This document shows positions 1-9,449 of a stretch of DNA of 64,000 bases, in pieces. Positions within the stretch are counted from its first letter, which is position 1, and each line of letters begins with the position of its first letter. The position numbers and the translations under genes were made by a program. The stretch comes from Bacteroidota bacterium (lineage in GTDB: Bacteria; Bacteroidota; Bacteroidia; UKL13-3). The DNA is taken from assembly GCA_027491085.1 (NCBI GenBank), contig JAIXWW010000021.1:1-64000 (forward strand), written 5' to 3'. The notes under the pieces were generated by a model. It was not told the origin of the DNA, searched no databases, and worked only from the letters and a program-made list of their open reading frames with translations.

Positions 1-29
1 AAAGTATGTTGTTGCCGGATTTTTAAATT

Positions 30-56
30 AACCTCACCTTTTGGTGGGGTTTTTTT
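30..56 (+). terminator. Intrinsic terminator of a gene left of the window
   Basis: A 9-bp stem (30-38 with 43-51, one G-U pair) with a TTTT loop runs straight into a T tract at 50-56. It should end a rightward gene whose last codons lie in the first ~30 bases; two frames stop there (TAA at 24-26 or 29-31) and I cannot choose between them. The ATG at 57 lies directly on the end of this terminator, which argues against that ATG as the start of ribD. Confidence 0.75.
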
Positions 57-113
57 ATGTTTATTTTTTTATTTAATTTATGGATATACAAAATATTAGT
101 AAACGTAGAACTT

Positions 114-1169
114 TTGGAAACACATAAAATTTATATGCAGCGTTGTATTGAATTGGCATTAAATGGAGCTGGTTCAGTATCGCCCAATCCTTTGGTGGGC
201 TGCGTAATTGTTCATAATCAAACCATTATTGGCGAAGGTTGGCACCAACAATTTGGGCAAGCTCATGCCGAAGTAAATGCTATTGAGTCGGTTAAAGATA
301 AAAGTTTACTAAAAGAAGCTACTTTATATGTAAACCTAGAGCCTTGCAATCATTTTGGAAAAACTCCTCCTTGTGCCGATTTATTGGTATCACATCAGTT
401 AAAAAATGTGGTGGTTGGCATGGTTGATCCTTACGAAAAGGTGGCGGGTAATGGTATAAAAAAATTACAAGATGCGGGAATTGAAGTTACATTAGGTGTA
501 TTAGAAAATGAATGTAAATTTTTAAATAGACGTTTTATAAAATTTGTTACCCAACAAAAGCCATATGTAATTTTAAAATGGGCCCAAACTTTGAATGGTT
601 ATATTGCACCTGATGCTAATAAGTTAAGTGCTGAAGATTTTGAAAATCAAAGGCATATAACAGATAGAATAGTTCAGAAATTGGTACATAAATGGCGCAC
701 ACAAGAAGATGCCATTATGGTAGCTACTAATACTGCTTTATTTGATAATCCAGCTTTAAACGCGCGAGAATGGCTGGGCCGAAATCCAGTTAGGGTTTTG
801 TTAGATAAAAATTTGCGTTTGCCTGCTAACTTAAAGTTATTTGATAAAAGTACACCAACTATTGTGTTTACACAAGAACAAAAACCAAGTGAAGAGAATT
901 TAACTTTTATTCAACTTAATTTTAGTAAAAATTGGTTAGATGAAATGTTAACTCATTTATACAAGTTTAACATTCAAAGCTTGATTATAGAAGGTGGTTC
1001 GCAGTTTTTAAATGCAGTTATAGAAAGCAAAATTTGGGATGAAGCCATTGTATTTTCATCACCTAAAACTATAAACGATGGTATAAAAGCACCTTTAATT
1101 TATGGTAATAAAATTCAGCAAGAAGATATAGATGGCGTTATCATGCAAGTACTTTTAGCTGCTCACTAA
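114..1169 (+). CDS. ribD: Bifunctional riboflavin biosynthesis protein RibD (deaminase/reductase)
   Basis: RibD carries out two steps of riboflavin synthesis in the cytoplasm: deamination of diaminohydroxyphosphoribosylaminopyrimidine, then NADPH reduction of the ribosyl group. Numbering from the TTG at 114, the zinc deaminase site is HAE at residues 51-53 with Cys78 and Cys87 in the block PCNHFGKTPPC. The reductase domain fills the C-terminal half (KWAQTLNGYIA, IIEGGSQFLNA). I prefer TTG at 114 because it gives a short leader before the conserved Tyr-Met dipeptide, as in family members; the ATG at 57 sits on a terminator and the ATG at 135 begins at that Met. Length 351 aa is normal. It is first in a rightward group with the next four genes. 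The function is certain; the start is not. Confidence 0.95.
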   Translation: METHKIYMQRCIELALNGAGSVSPNPLVGCVIVHNQTIIGEGWHQQFGQAHAEVNAIESVKDKSLLKEATLYVNLEPCNHFGKTPPCADLLVSHQLKNVVVGMVDPYEKVAGNGIKKLQDAGIEVTLGVLENECKFLNRRFIKFVTQQKPYVILKWAQTLNGYIAPDANKLSAEDFENQRHITDRIVQKLVHKWRTQEDAIMVATNTALFDNPALNAREWLGRNPVRVLLDKNLRLPANLKLFDKSTPTIVFTQEQKPSEENLTFIQLNFSKNWLDEMLTHLYKFNIQSLIIEGGSQFLNAVIESKIWDEAIVFSSPKTINDGIKAPLIYGNKIQQEDIDGVIMQVLLAAH

Positions 1170-1185
1170 TTATTCAAATTACTAA

Positions 1186-2058
1186 ATGATATTTTTAATT
1201 TTAAGCATCATAGCTTCTACCATTACGGTTAGTTTTTTTAAAATTTTTGAACGTGTAAGAGTAAATACGTTACAAGGTATTATTTTTAACTATATAACTT
1301 GTGCCGTTTTAGGTAATTTAATCACAAACGAAACGCCCGTTATTACTACCGATTTTTATAATCAACCTTGGTTTCCTTACACGATTTTGTTAGGTTTTTT
1401 ATTTATAAGCATTTTTTTTGCTATTGGCGAAACCAGTCAGAAAATGGGAGTTTCGGTGAGTATGGTTTCTGCCAAACTTTCGGTGGTAGTTCCTATCGTT
1501 TTTGCATTGTTGTTTTTTAGTGAATGTTTAACTGTTTTTCAAATTGCGGGTATTGCATTGTCATTATTAGCAGTTTATTTCATCAGTCAAAAACACAATG
1601 ATGGTTCAACTGAAACAAAAAATATTTGGATTTTGCCAGCCATTGTTTTTATTGGTAGTGGGATTATTGATACTACTCTAAATTTAATTCAAAAACTTTT
1701 TATACCAGCTGTTAGCGAGGCTTATGTTATTACTACAGTTTTTAGTATTGCATTTGTTTTAGGTGCTTTGTTTTTAACTTATTTAGTTGTTTTTAAAAAC
1801 GAAAAAGTGGCGTTTAAAAATGTGTATTGGGGTATGTTTTTAGGTATTCCTAATTATTTCAGCATGTTGTTTTTAGTAAAAACTTTGAGCTATTTTCCTA
1901 CTGCTAGCGCTACAATTTTTCCAATAAATAATATTGGTATTGTGGCCTCAAGTACTTTGGTTTCGGTTTTATTTTTTAAGGAAAAACTCAATATTAAAAA
2001 TATCATAGGCTTAACATTATCTTTAATTGCCATTGCTTTAATTTCTATACAATTTTAA
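1186..2058 (+). CDS. EamA/DMT-superfamily membrane transporter
   Basis: This is a 290-residue, strongly hydrophobic protein with about ten predicted membrane segments in two similar halves, the usual architecture of drug/metabolite transporters of the EamA type. Members export or import small metabolites such as amino acids or nucleotide-related compounds in the inner membrane. The conserved ...VSMVSAKLSVVVPIVFA segment at the end of the first half, and the similar stretch near residues 235-270, fit the family. It starts 16 bases after ribD and 9 bases before yigZ, so co-transcription is likely. A link to riboflavin or its precursors is suggested only by position. The substrate cannot be inferred. 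Confidence 0.8.
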   Translation: MIFLILSIIASTITVSFFKIFERVRVNTLQGIIFNYITCAVLGNLITNETPVITTDFYNQPWFPYTILLGFLFISIFFAIGETSQKMGVSVSMVSAKLSVVVPIVFALLFFSECLTVFQIAGIALSLLAVYFISQKHNDGSTETKNIWILPAIVFIGSGIIDTTLNLIQKLFIPAVSEAYVITTVFSIAFVLGALFLTYLVVFKNEKVAFKNVYWGMFLGIPNYFSMLFLVKTLSYFPTASATIFPINNIGIVASSTLVSVLFFKEKLNIKNIIGLTLSLIAIALISIQF

Positions 2059-2067
2059 AAATACTAT

Positions 2068-2682
2068 ATGTTATTTACCGATACTTATTTAACCATAACC
2101 CAACCTGCTACAGGCGAGTTTAAGGACAAAGGCAGTAAGTTTTTGGGTTTTGCTTATCCTATAAAAACAGAGGATGAAGGAAAAGAAATTGTAAAACAAA
2201 TTAAAAAGGAACATCCACAAGCTAATCATCATTGTTGGGCTATGGTATTAGGCGCAGCTAAAGAGTTTCAAAAAAGTACCGATGACAGAGAGCCTGCAAA
2301 TACTGCTGGAAAACCTATTTTAAGAGCCATTTTGCAAAAAGATATAACCAATGTAATGGTAGTAGTGGTTAGGTATTTTGGAGGAAAGCTTTTAGGTGTT
2401 CCTGGTTTAATAAATGCTTATCATGAAGCTGGAGTTGCTGCATTGTTAAATGCAAATGTGGTTGAAAAACAAGTGATTGAGCAATATCAGGTGGAAGCTG
2501 AATTTATTTTGCACAATCAATTGTACAAGGTTGGTAAAAATAATGGCATTAAGGTGTATCCTAATGATTATTTAAATACAAACAGCTTTATATTTGAAGT
2601 TAGGAAATTGAAGGCAGATGAAGTAAAGAAACAACTGAAAGATGCTGGTATTACAGAAATAAAATTTATACAAACCTTATGA
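2068..2682 (+). CDS. yigZ: YigZ/IMPACT family protein
   Basis: The 204-residue protein has the signature of the IMPACT/YigZ family: DDREPANTAGKPI at residues 72-84 followed by VVVRYFGGKLLGVPGL at ~99-114. The family has an N-terminal IMPACT domain and a C-terminal ferredoxin-like domain. Eukaryotic IMPACT regulates the translation-control kinase GCN2, whereas the bacterial role is poorly defined. The full expected length is present. Its TGA stop overlaps the ATG of the next gene in an ATGA arrangement, so translational coupling is likely although the products look unrelated. Confidence 0.9.
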   Translation: MLFTDTYLTITQPATGEFKDKGSKFLGFAYPIKTEDEGKEIVKQIKKEHPQANHHCWAMVLGAAKEFQKSTDDREPANTAGKPILRAILQKDITNVMVVVVRYFGGKLLGVPGLINAYHEAGVAALLNANVVEKQVIEQYQVEAEFILHNQLYKVGKNNGIKVYPNDYLNTNSFIFEVRKLKADEVKKQLKDAGITEIKFIQTL

Positions 2683-4436
2683 AAAAATTAGCCATTGTTT
2701 TAGGTTTATTAATTGGTCAAATAGTGCAAGCTCAAAATACTGAGTTTGTTAATTACTTTAAAAATAAAAAGGCCAAATTGATAATGGCTAATGGTTCTTC
2801 AGTTTTGCCTAATAGCAATTCTACATTAGCAAAGCAAAATATAGATTTAAGCCAATTAGCAAAGCAATATTTGTTAGATAATTTAACTGAATTAAAACTA
2901 AGCAATGTTGATTTAGAATTGGTTCATACTTATAAAAGTTTAGTTGGCACTCATTATCAATTTATTCAAACTTATTTAGGTACAAAAGTTTACCAATCAA
3001 ATGTAAAGATTGCTATAAATAATTATGGACAAGTAATTAATATAGTGAATGATTTGGTTGATTTGCGTAATATTAGTTTACCTACATCAGAAATTAGTAC
3101 TAATCAAATTTGGGCATTTAATGGCGCTAAATTAGTTGTAGCTAATAAACAAATTGTAGGAAATAAAGAGCAGTATTTTGATGTTGATAATCAATTACTT
3201 TTTGAAAATATAAAAAGTTTAAAAGCAGGTAAAGATACCAATGCTTTGGTAAAAATATTTAATCCAGACCCATTAACTACAGCACGCAGCCAATATGTGG
3301 CACCTTATTTAAACTATAATAAACTTGATACGCCATCACTTAATAACGAACGAAAAGATTTAATACTAAATTTAAAATTAGATAGTATTGGGAATTTTGT
3401 AGCTGAAAACGATTATGTGTTAGTTAAGGATGTAATGGGACCTATAGCTGAACCCTTCGTAGTTAGATATAAGGATAGTTTGTTGGTAAAACGTAATACC
3501 GATATTTTTAAACAAGAAATGGCTTTATACCATATCAACCAATATCAAAATTATATTCAAAGTTTAGGGTTTAAAAATTTGAAAAATCAATTATGGGTTG
3601 ATCCATTAGGTGATTTTGGCGAAGATTCAAGATTTGAATTTTCGACTGAAAACCCATATATTTTGTTAGGAATTGGTGGTATTCCTGATGCAGAAGATGC
3701 CGATGTTATTACACATGAGTATACGCATGCTGTTGCATTTTACATAGCACCTAACACTATTGACGGAGAAGAGCGAATAGGTATAGATGAAGGTAATGCA
3801 GATATTATGGCAGTATTATATTCTAGAAAACTAAGTGACTATAATTGGCGTAAAGTTTTTAACTGGGATGGAAATGAAACATGGAATGGAAGAAACACGC
3901 TGAATACCAAAAATTATTTGAATGATTTTGTTTTGCAAAGATACTCTTTGGGAAATATTTGGAGTGGGGCAGTTACCGATATTGCTGAAGAGATTGGCAT
4001 TGATACCACCGTAACGTTATTACTTACCGCTATGGCATCTTTACAAACTAATATGACAATTCCTCAATTTGCAAATTTGTTTATTCAGGCCGACAGTATT
4101 CTATACAATAAATATCATTACGGTTCAATTAAAAATTCATTTGTAAACCGAAAAATTATTAATGGACTTTCAACTGAAGAGTTATTAAATGGAAATTTTA
4201 TAAAGATTACAAATACAATTGGTTTTGCTCAGGACAACGAGCTTTTAACTATTCAAATCCCAAGTAGTCAAAAATATAAAGTTTCGGTTACTGATATTCA
4301 GGGTAAGGAAATTATGTTTTTTGATAATCAATTTGAATCAACTAATATAAGTCCTATCGGATTTAATCGAGGGTTATATATTTTAAATATATCAATTGGA
4401 AATAAGAATTTTAATTATAAAATTATAAAATATTAA
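2679..4436 (+). CDS. Secreted M4/M36-like zinc metalloprotease with T9SS type A sorting domain
   Basis: A typical signal peptide (residues 1-18, ending QAQ) leads into a long propeptide-like region. The zinc site is HEYTH at 346-350, with a third ligand Glu371 in IDEGNAD, 21 residues after the second His; thermolysin has nearly the same spacing. The last ~75 residues match a T9SS type A sorting domain (VTDIQGKEI, then FNRGLYILNI), so the enzyme is expected to cross the outer membrane by the type IX system and be anchored or released outside. Length is 585 aa. The start overlaps the yigZ stop by 4 bases. The glutamate-zincin fold is clear; I cannot separate M4 from M36 by eye, and the substrate is unknown. 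Confidence 0.85.
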   Translation: MKKLAIVLGLLIGQIVQAQNTEFVNYFKNKKAKLIMANGSSVLPNSNSTLAKQNIDLSQLAKQYLLDNLTELKLSNVDLELVHTYKSLVGTHYQFIQTYLGTKVYQSNVKIAINNYGQVINIVNDLVDLRNISLPTSEISTNQIWAFNGAKLVVANKQIVGNKEQYFDVDNQLLFENIKSLKAGKDTNALVKIFNPDPLTTARSQYVAPYLNYNKLDTPSLNNERKDLILNLKLDSIGNFVAENDYVLVKDVMGPIAEPFVVRYKDSLLVKRNTDIFKQEMALYHINQYQNYIQSLGFKNLKNQLWVDPLGDFGEDSRFEFSTENPYILLGIGGIPDAEDADVITHEYTHAVAFYIAPNTIDGEERIGIDEGNADIMAVLYSRKLSDYNWRKVFNWDGNETWNGRNTLNTKNYLNDFVLQRYSLGNIWSGAVTDIAEEIGIDTTVTLLLTAMASLQTNMTIPQFANLFIQADSILYNKYHYGSIKNSFVNRKIINGLSTEELLNGNFIKITNTIGFAQDNELLTIQIPSSQKYKVSVTDIQGKEIMFFDNQFESTNISPIGFNRGLYILNISIGNKNFNYKIIKY

Positions 4437-4448
4437 ACAATTAATAGA

Positions 4449-5159
4449 GTGAGAAAAACGGTTTTAATTACAGGAATTACTAAGGGAATAGGACGTGCTT
4501 TGGCCGAGTTATTTGCCGAAGAAGGATTTAATGTAGCTGGTTGTGCGCGTAATGAAAAAGAGCTCAATACTTTTAAGGCAGAGCTTTGGAATAAATATGA
4601 AAATCAACGTTTTTTATTAGCATCGGTTGATGTTAGTGATAAGGTAGCCGTTCAAGCTTTTGCAAGCGATGTATTAACCGAATTTGAAACCATAGATATA
4701 TTAATAAATAATGCTGGAGTTTTTGTACCTGGAACTATTTTAGAGGAAAATGATGGTGCTTTTGAAACACAAATAAATACAAATTTGGCGAGTGCTTACC
4801 ATTTAACTAGGGAAATAGTGCCAACCATGAAAAAAAGAAAGTATGGATATATTTTCAATATTTGTAGCACTGCAAGCATTACTGCTTATCCTAATGGCGG
4901 TAGTTATTGTATTAGTAAATTTGCAATGCTTGGTATGACAAAAGTATTGCGCGAGGAGCTTAAAGAACATGATGTAAAAGTAACTGCTGTATTACCCGGA
5001 GCTACTTTAACTGACAGTTGGAATGGTACTGATTTGCCTGAAAGTAGGTTTGTAAAATCTAAAGATATTGCTGAAGCTATTTGGAATATTTTTACTTTAT
5101 CGAAAAGCGCAGTGGTTGAAGAATTAGTTATTCGTCCTCAGTTGGGTGATATATTATAA
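4449..5159 (+). CDS. Short-chain dehydrogenase/reductase (SDR)
   Basis: This is a 236-residue classical SDR, an NAD(P)H-dependent oxidoreductase of the cytoplasm. The nucleotide-binding motif TGITKGIG is at residues 8-15, NNAG at 87-90, and the catalytic residues are Ser140, Tyr153 and Lys157 (YCISK). The start is GTG at 4449, 12 bases after the protease stop; no in-frame ATG lies upstream of the TGxxxGIG motif. Many related enzymes are annotated as 3-oxoacyl-ACP-like reductases, but nothing here fixes the substrate. It probably ends the transcription unit that begins at ribD. Confidence 0.9.
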   Translation: MRKTVLITGITKGIGRALAELFAEEGFNVAGCARNEKELNTFKAELWNKYENQRFLLASVDVSDKVAVQAFASDVLTEFETIDILINNAGVFVPGTILEENDGAFETQINTNLASAYHLTREIVPTMKKRKYGYIFNICSTASITAYPNGGSYCISKFAMLGMTKVLREELKEHDVKVTAVLPGATLTDSWNGTDLPESRFVKSKDIAEAIWNIFTLSKSAVVEELVIRPQLGDIL

Positions 5160-5202
5160 TAATACTAAATTTAGTAATTGAACGTTTTAGCTTAATAACT
5201 TT

Positions 5203-6189
5203 ATGATGAAAAAAATTACACTTGTTATCTTAGCCATTATGGTAAATACTATTGCCAATGCTCAATTCTTTAGGTCTAGTATTGATTTTTATGAATATGA
5301 TTATACCATGTTTAGCAATCGTCTTTATTCCATTCCTAGTTATCAAAAAAATAACGTTAAGCAAGTGGATATGAGAATGCTTGATCCTAAAACCAACGTT
5401 GTAAAACGCAGCATAAGCTACTTAATTAATAAAAATGGAGTTAGGTATCAATATAATTATTTTAATAAAAAAGGAGTTTTAACTTCATCATATTATTATC
5501 ACTTAATTGATAGTTTTAAATACGATAAAGCTTTTTCGGTTTATAAGAAAGATACTTTTTTGACCCTAAATAAATTTGATGATAAGGGTTTATTGTTAGA
5601 AGTGAGTTACTATAATAAAAAACATGAATTAACAAGTGTAGGTAAATACAGCTATAACGAAAAAGGTAAAATAATTAATAATACTTGGTTAAATAAAAAG
5701 GGTAAAGAAACCATCAAATACGAATACAAATATTTTGAAAATGGAAGCAGAGAAGAATCGCGTTATTATAGAAATGGGAAACTGAAAAAGGTATACAATT
5801 ATACTTGTGAACCTACAGGAGTAGTTGAAAAGAAAGTTACTCAACAAAATATTTGTAAAAAAAGAACTTATAATGCCGATAGTTCCTACATAGAAATATA
5901 CGAAGGGCATGATAACAAAGGAAATGCATCACGCAGAATAGCTAAATTTAGTAAAGATAGCTTGGAGATAGAAGATATTTATTTTGATAAAAACGATAAA
6001 GAAACACGCAAGTATGTTTACACCTATGAAAATAAAAATATCAAAACAGTAGCAACATTTAGAAAAGGAAAATTGAAAAATACAGTTAATTATGGTTATA
6101 CACCTACTGGATTAACTAATAACTACCAAATGTATAATGCTAAAGGAAAGTTAAAGTTTAATAGGGTTTACGAATACCAATATTTTTAA
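5203..6189 (+). CDS. Secreted protein with YD-like (Asn-x-x-Gly-Lys) repeats, function unknown
   Basis: A signal peptide (residues 1-21, ending NAQ) precedes about 300 residues built from a loose repeat of 20-25 residues, seen as YFNKKGVLTSSYY, FDDKGLLLEVSYY, YNEKGKIINN, LNKKGKETIKYEY and RNGKLKKVYNY. This pattern resembles the beta-hairpin repeats of YD/RHS-like or MORN-like secreted proteins of Bacteroidota. Lysine and tyrosine are very frequent, so the mature protein should be basic. There is no enzyme motif. Two adjacent ATG codons open the frame and either could start it. I do not recognise a named family. Confidence 0.7.
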   Translation: MMKKITLVILAIMVNTIANAQFFRSSIDFYEYDYTMFSNRLYSIPSYQKNNVKQVDMRMLDPKTNVVKRSISYLINKNGVRYQYNYFNKKGVLTSSYYYHLIDSFKYDKAFSVYKKDTFLTLNKFDDKGLLLEVSYYNKKHELTSVGKYSYNEKGKIINNTWLNKKGKETIKYEYKYFENGSREESRYYRNGKLKKVYNYTCEPTGVVEKKVTQQNICKKRTYNADSSYIEIYEGHDNKGNASRRIAKFSKDSLEIEDIYFDKNDKETRKYVYTYENKNIKTVATFRKGKLKNTVNYGYTPTGLTNNYQMYNAKGKLKFNRVYEYQYF

Positions 6190-6247
6190 TCATGGAGTCT
6201 GATAAACGTTTTATATAACACTGATTTTTTACTAAAGCAAGCCTCAA

Positions 6248-6279
6248 TTGCAAATAACTTCTAACAACTTTTATATTTG
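6248..6279 (+). promoter_or_regulatory. Bacteroidota-type promoter of the flavin monooxygenase
   Basis: TTG at 6248-6250 and a perfect TAnnTTTG box (TATATTTG, 6272-6279) are separated by 21 bases, within the range of the Bacteroidota -33/-7 consensus. Transcription would begin near 6286, about 29 bases before the ATG at 6315. Confidence 0.6.
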
Positions 6280-6314
6280 CAAATTCTAATAGCAATAAAT
6301 AAGGTTAAACAGCA

Positions 6315-7757
6315 ATGGAGGAAGTACAAACAAGTAATTGGACAATTTGTAATGAATGTGAAGGTAAAGGAAAACAAAACCGACTTGTTAAAGTAACTCC
6401 TAAAAAAGATCATTACTCAACTTCAAAACTTGCTGAAATTGACTTTGCTGTTATTTATAAATCGCATTTAGAAAACTGTCTTAAATGCCAAGGAAAAGGA
6501 TTGTTGCCATCTGCTAATCCACCCAAACCTAACGAAATTGATTATCCTCATGTGGCCATTATTGGCGGAGGTATTGGTGGTGTAGCATTAGCCATAGCTT
6601 GTTTACATCGTGGTATTCCGTTTACCATTTTTGAGCGTGATAATAGTTTTGATGCCCGTTCGCAAGGTTATGGACTTACGTTACAACAAGCAAGTAAAGC
6701 CATTGCGGGACTTGGAATTTTATCTTTAAACCAAGGTGTAGTTTCTACCAAACATGTAGTTTTTAATACAGAAGGAAAAATTATTGGAGAGTGGGGCATG
6801 CGTAAGTGGTTGGAGTTAAATCCAGATGCATTGCCACGCAAAAGTAATATACACAATATTCATATTGCTCGCCAAGAGTTGCGCCATGCTTTGATAAACC
6901 AACTAGGTGGCCCTGAAATGATAAAATGGGGACACCAACTTACTGCAATAAAAACATTAGATAGTAATAAAGTAAACCTAACTTTTAATGAAAATGTAAC
7001 TGAAAAAAGTGTAATAGCTGATTTAGTTGTGGGTGCTGATGGCATTAGAAGTACAGTTCGTAAATTTATGATTGGCGATGAGGCAACACCTTTACAATAT
7101 TTAGGTTGCATGGTTATTTTGGGTATATGTCCGCTTAGTGCGCTTCAAGGAATTGAAAGTACTTTGCTCGACTCTGCTACCGTTTTTCAAACAGCCAACG
7201 GCAGTGAGCGCATATACATGATGCCTTACACTGCTGATTCTGTGATGTGGCAATTGAGTTTTCCTATGGAGGAAGAAGAAGCCAAAACATTAAGTGCTAA
7301 AGGTGCGCAAGCATTAAAAGATGAAGCTGTTAGAATTACCAAATGGCACTCACCTGTGCCGCAAATAGTAGCTGCTACACAAGCTACACAAGTTTCGGGC
7401 TATCCTGTTTATGATAGGGAATTACTGCAACCCGAAATGCTTAAAAATGCAAATTCTGTTACCTTAATTGGCGATGCTGCACATCCAATGAGTCCGTTTA
7501 AAGGTCAAGGTGCTAATCAAGCTTTGCTAGATGCATTGGCATTAGCCAGAGCAATAACAGAAGGTTGCAAACCTTCCATTAATTGGAGAGCGGATGGACT
7601 GCGTAATCGTATATTGGAAAATTTTGAAGCAGAAATGATGACACGTAGTGCCGGAAAAGTTAAAGATTCAAGAGCAGCAGCGCAGTTTTTACATTCAGAT
7701 GTGGTGTTACAAGAAGGAAATATAACCCGAGGTGGTTGTGCTCGACAAGGGCAATAG
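6315..7757 (+). CDS. FAD-dependent monooxygenase with N-terminal CxxCxGxG segment
   Basis: From residue ~78 on this is a flavoprotein hydroxylase of the PHBH/TetX-like group: the FAD-binding GGGIGG motif at 84-89, the GADGIRS motif near 241, and the second FAD motif GDAAHPMSPFKGQGAN near 386. Such enzymes use FAD, NAD(P)H and O2 to hydroxylate aromatic or polyketide-like compounds. Unusually, the first ~70 residues carry two CxxCxGxG units, CNECEGKGK (Cys12, Cys15) and CLKCQGKG (Cys55, Cys58), which together could bind one zinc as in the DnaJ cysteine-rich domain. The segment is in frame with no internal stop and follows a good promoter. The oxidoreductase call is firm; the substrate and the N-terminal role are unknown. 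Confidence 0.88.
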   Translation: MEEVQTSNWTICNECEGKGKQNRLVKVTPKKDHYSTSKLAEIDFAVIYKSHLENCLKCQGKGLLPSANPPKPNEIDYPHVAIIGGGIGGVALAIACLHRGIPFTIFERDNSFDARSQGYGLTLQQASKAIAGLGILSLNQGVVSTKHVVFNTEGKIIGEWGMRKWLELNPDALPRKSNIHNIHIARQELRHALINQLGGPEMIKWGHQLTAIKTLDSNKVNLTFNENVTEKSVIADLVVGADGIRSTVRKFMIGDEATPLQYLGCMVILGICPLSALQGIESTLLDSATVFQTANGSERIYMMPYTADSVMWQLSFPMEEEEAKTLSAKGAQALKDEAVRITKWHSPVPQIVAATQATQVSGYPVYDRELLQPEMLKNANSVTLIGDAAHPMSPFKGQGANQALLDALALARAITEGCKPSINWRADGLRNRILENFEAEMMTRSAGKVKDSRAAAQFLHSDVVLQEGNITRGGCARQGQ

Positions 7758-8173
7758 GCTCTGAACTATATTAAAAGTAAATGGTATACTTAGTTAATCT
7801 TCAAAAAATCTTTTAGCTTTCTTTTTCATAATACGAAAAAGAAAGAATCCAGCAAAGCGGGACAAGGCAAAAAATGCTTCCGCGAATATTACGAAAGTTT
7901 TCAGAACACATGGGCAAACTTTTTACAACCCAACCCACATTGCTAATGGGATAAAGATTTCAATAATTTCATTCATCAATTTGAGTTAACTATTTTGATT
8001 TTAAAGTCATTAAGTTATTCTTGAGGTTCAACAATCAATTATGTCAAAGTTGAAAAAGCAGACATTGTTTGCGAACATTTTTGCTTGTAATAACAATATT
8101 TACTAATAACAATCTGATTATAAAACTTAAAAGTATATTTTTGGCTCATTATAAAACCTATGCCTTAAAATAT
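7758..8173. other. Gene-free interval with a long perfect hairpin
   Basis: This 416-base stretch has no convincing gene. It holds an 11-bp perfect inverted repeat (7817-7827 with 7835-7845, 7-base loop), followed by a sequence containing AATCCAGCAAAGCGGG that does not look like coding DNA and may be part of a dispersed repeat. A second small dyad (CCCA...TGGG) is near 7933-7953. A TTG-started upstream extension of the acyltransferase covers 8069-8173, but it lacks family similarity. Confidence 0.5.
7817..7845. terminator. 11-bp hairpin, possible terminator or dispersed repeat
   Basis: CTTTCTTTTTC at 7817-7827 pairs perfectly with GAAAAAGAAAG at 7835-7845 around a 7-base loop, about 60 bases after the monooxygenase stop. 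There is no proper T tract after it, so termination is uncertain. The A/G-rich arm and the following AATCCAGCAAAGC make a dispersed palindromic repeat an equal possibility. Confidence 0.35.
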
Positions 8174-9232
8174 ATGCTCATAAAACAACTTACTTTTACA
8201 AGATTTTTAGCCGCTTTAATTATTGTTTTATTTCATTATGGGTCTTCCGCCTTTCCATTTAATCATGGTATGCTGAATCATTTTATACAAAATGGGCCAT
8301 TTGCCGTTAGTTTCTTTTTTTGTCTTTCAGGTTATATTTTAAGCCAAGTTTACTATCAAACAAACTTTGTTAAAATCAATATCAGGCAATATTTATCAAA
8401 AAGATTTGCAAGAATTTACCCAGTTTACTTTTTAGCTTTTATATTTACTTTGGCTTTAGGTATTTTTTTTAATAACTCTACACCTAAAGGTTTGAGCATT
8501 ATACTTCAGCTTTTTGCACTTCATGCTTGGTTTCCTGGTATTTGTTTGGAAATAAATTATCCTGCTTGGACCATTTCGGTAGAAATGTTTTTTTATTTAA
8601 GCTTTCCTTTTTTACTTAATTTTTTTCAAAAACAAACCAACCTTAAAATATACATCATTGCATTTATTATATGGTTATTAAGCCTCATAACAAGAATAGT
8701 TTTGGTAACAGTTCCAACTCAAGGTAGCGAAATCTGGAATCAATTTGTTTTTTTTAATCCAGTATTTCATATCAATGCATTTATTTTTGGAATGGCAGCA
8801 AGTATTGTGGTGAAGCGTAATTATGATAGTTTTAATTATGCTAAATATTTTAATAGTTTAGTTTTACTCATCGTTACAATCCTAATTTTTATTGTTATTT
8901 CAACCGATAATATTTTCCTACCTTGGGGTCATAGTGGCTTATACTCTCCTTTATTTGTTGTAATAATTATAAGCTTACATGCTAATAGTAATTTTCTTAC
9001 AAAAACTATTTCTATGCCAATTTTTATGTTTTTAGGAGAGATAAGTTTTGGAATTTATATTTTGCAGCATCCAATTCGTATATTATTTGAACTTATAACT
9101 AAAAATTTAATCATTAACCAAACTTTATCGTTTTATTTATTTTTAGCATTACTAATTTCAATATCAAGTATTATATACGTATTCATAGAAAAACCTGCAA
9201 GAATATGGTTTAGTCAAAAACTAGGATCTTAA
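8174..9232 (+). CDS. Acyltransferase-3 (OafA/YrhL-type) membrane protein
   Basis: Starting at the ATG at 8174 gives a 352-residue integral membrane protein with about ten membrane segments. It has the acyltransferase-3 hallmarks: RFLAALIIVLFHYGSS near residue 10, where the His is the family catalytic residue, FFFCLSGYILS near 50, and RFARIYPVYF near 75. Family members transfer acetyl or other acyl groups to sugars of lipopolysaccharide, exopolysaccharide or secondary metabolites on the periplasmic side. A TTG at 8069 would add 35 residues without family similarity, so I reject it. No glycan gene is adjacent, so the acceptor is unknown. Confidence 0.88.
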   Translation: MLIKQLTFTRFLAALIIVLFHYGSSAFPFNHGMLNHFIQNGPFAVSFFFCLSGYILSQVYYQTNFVKINIRQYLSKRFARIYPVYFLAFIFTLALGIFFNNSTPKGLSIILQLFALHAWFPGICLEINYPAWTISVEMFFYLSFPFLLNFFQKQTNLKIYIIAFIIWLLSLITRIVLVTVPTQGSEIWNQFVFFNPVFHINAFIFGMAASIVVKRNYDSFNYAKYFNSLVLLIVTILIFIVISTDNIFLPWGHSGLYSPLFVVIIISLHANSNFLTKTISMPIFMFLGEISFGIYILQHPIRILFELITKNLIINQTLSFYLFLALLISISSIIYVFIEKPARIWFSQKLGS

Positions 9233-9449
9233 TTTTTTTCATCAAGTTTAATGCCTTTAGCAGTCTATCAATTGTTTTAATTTTTAAATGTTTACAAGAA
9301 AAAAATGAACTTGCGGAATTTGGACTGATTAATTTACTATTTTGAAAACTGCAAACAATCATTTTTATTGGTGTGTTATCGTTTTATTTTCGCAGTGCAG
9401 TTTTTAAAACTGGTTAATTCTCAAAAATTTAAATTCATACATACACAAC

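Noticed and set aside
57..113. N-terminal extension of RibD from the ATG at 57
   Set aside because: The ATG overlaps the T tract of a terminator and the added residues are hydrophobic and unlike RibD.
57..134. FMN riboswitch before ribD
   Set aside because: There is too little space between the terminator and the coding region, and no conserved riboswitch segments are visible.
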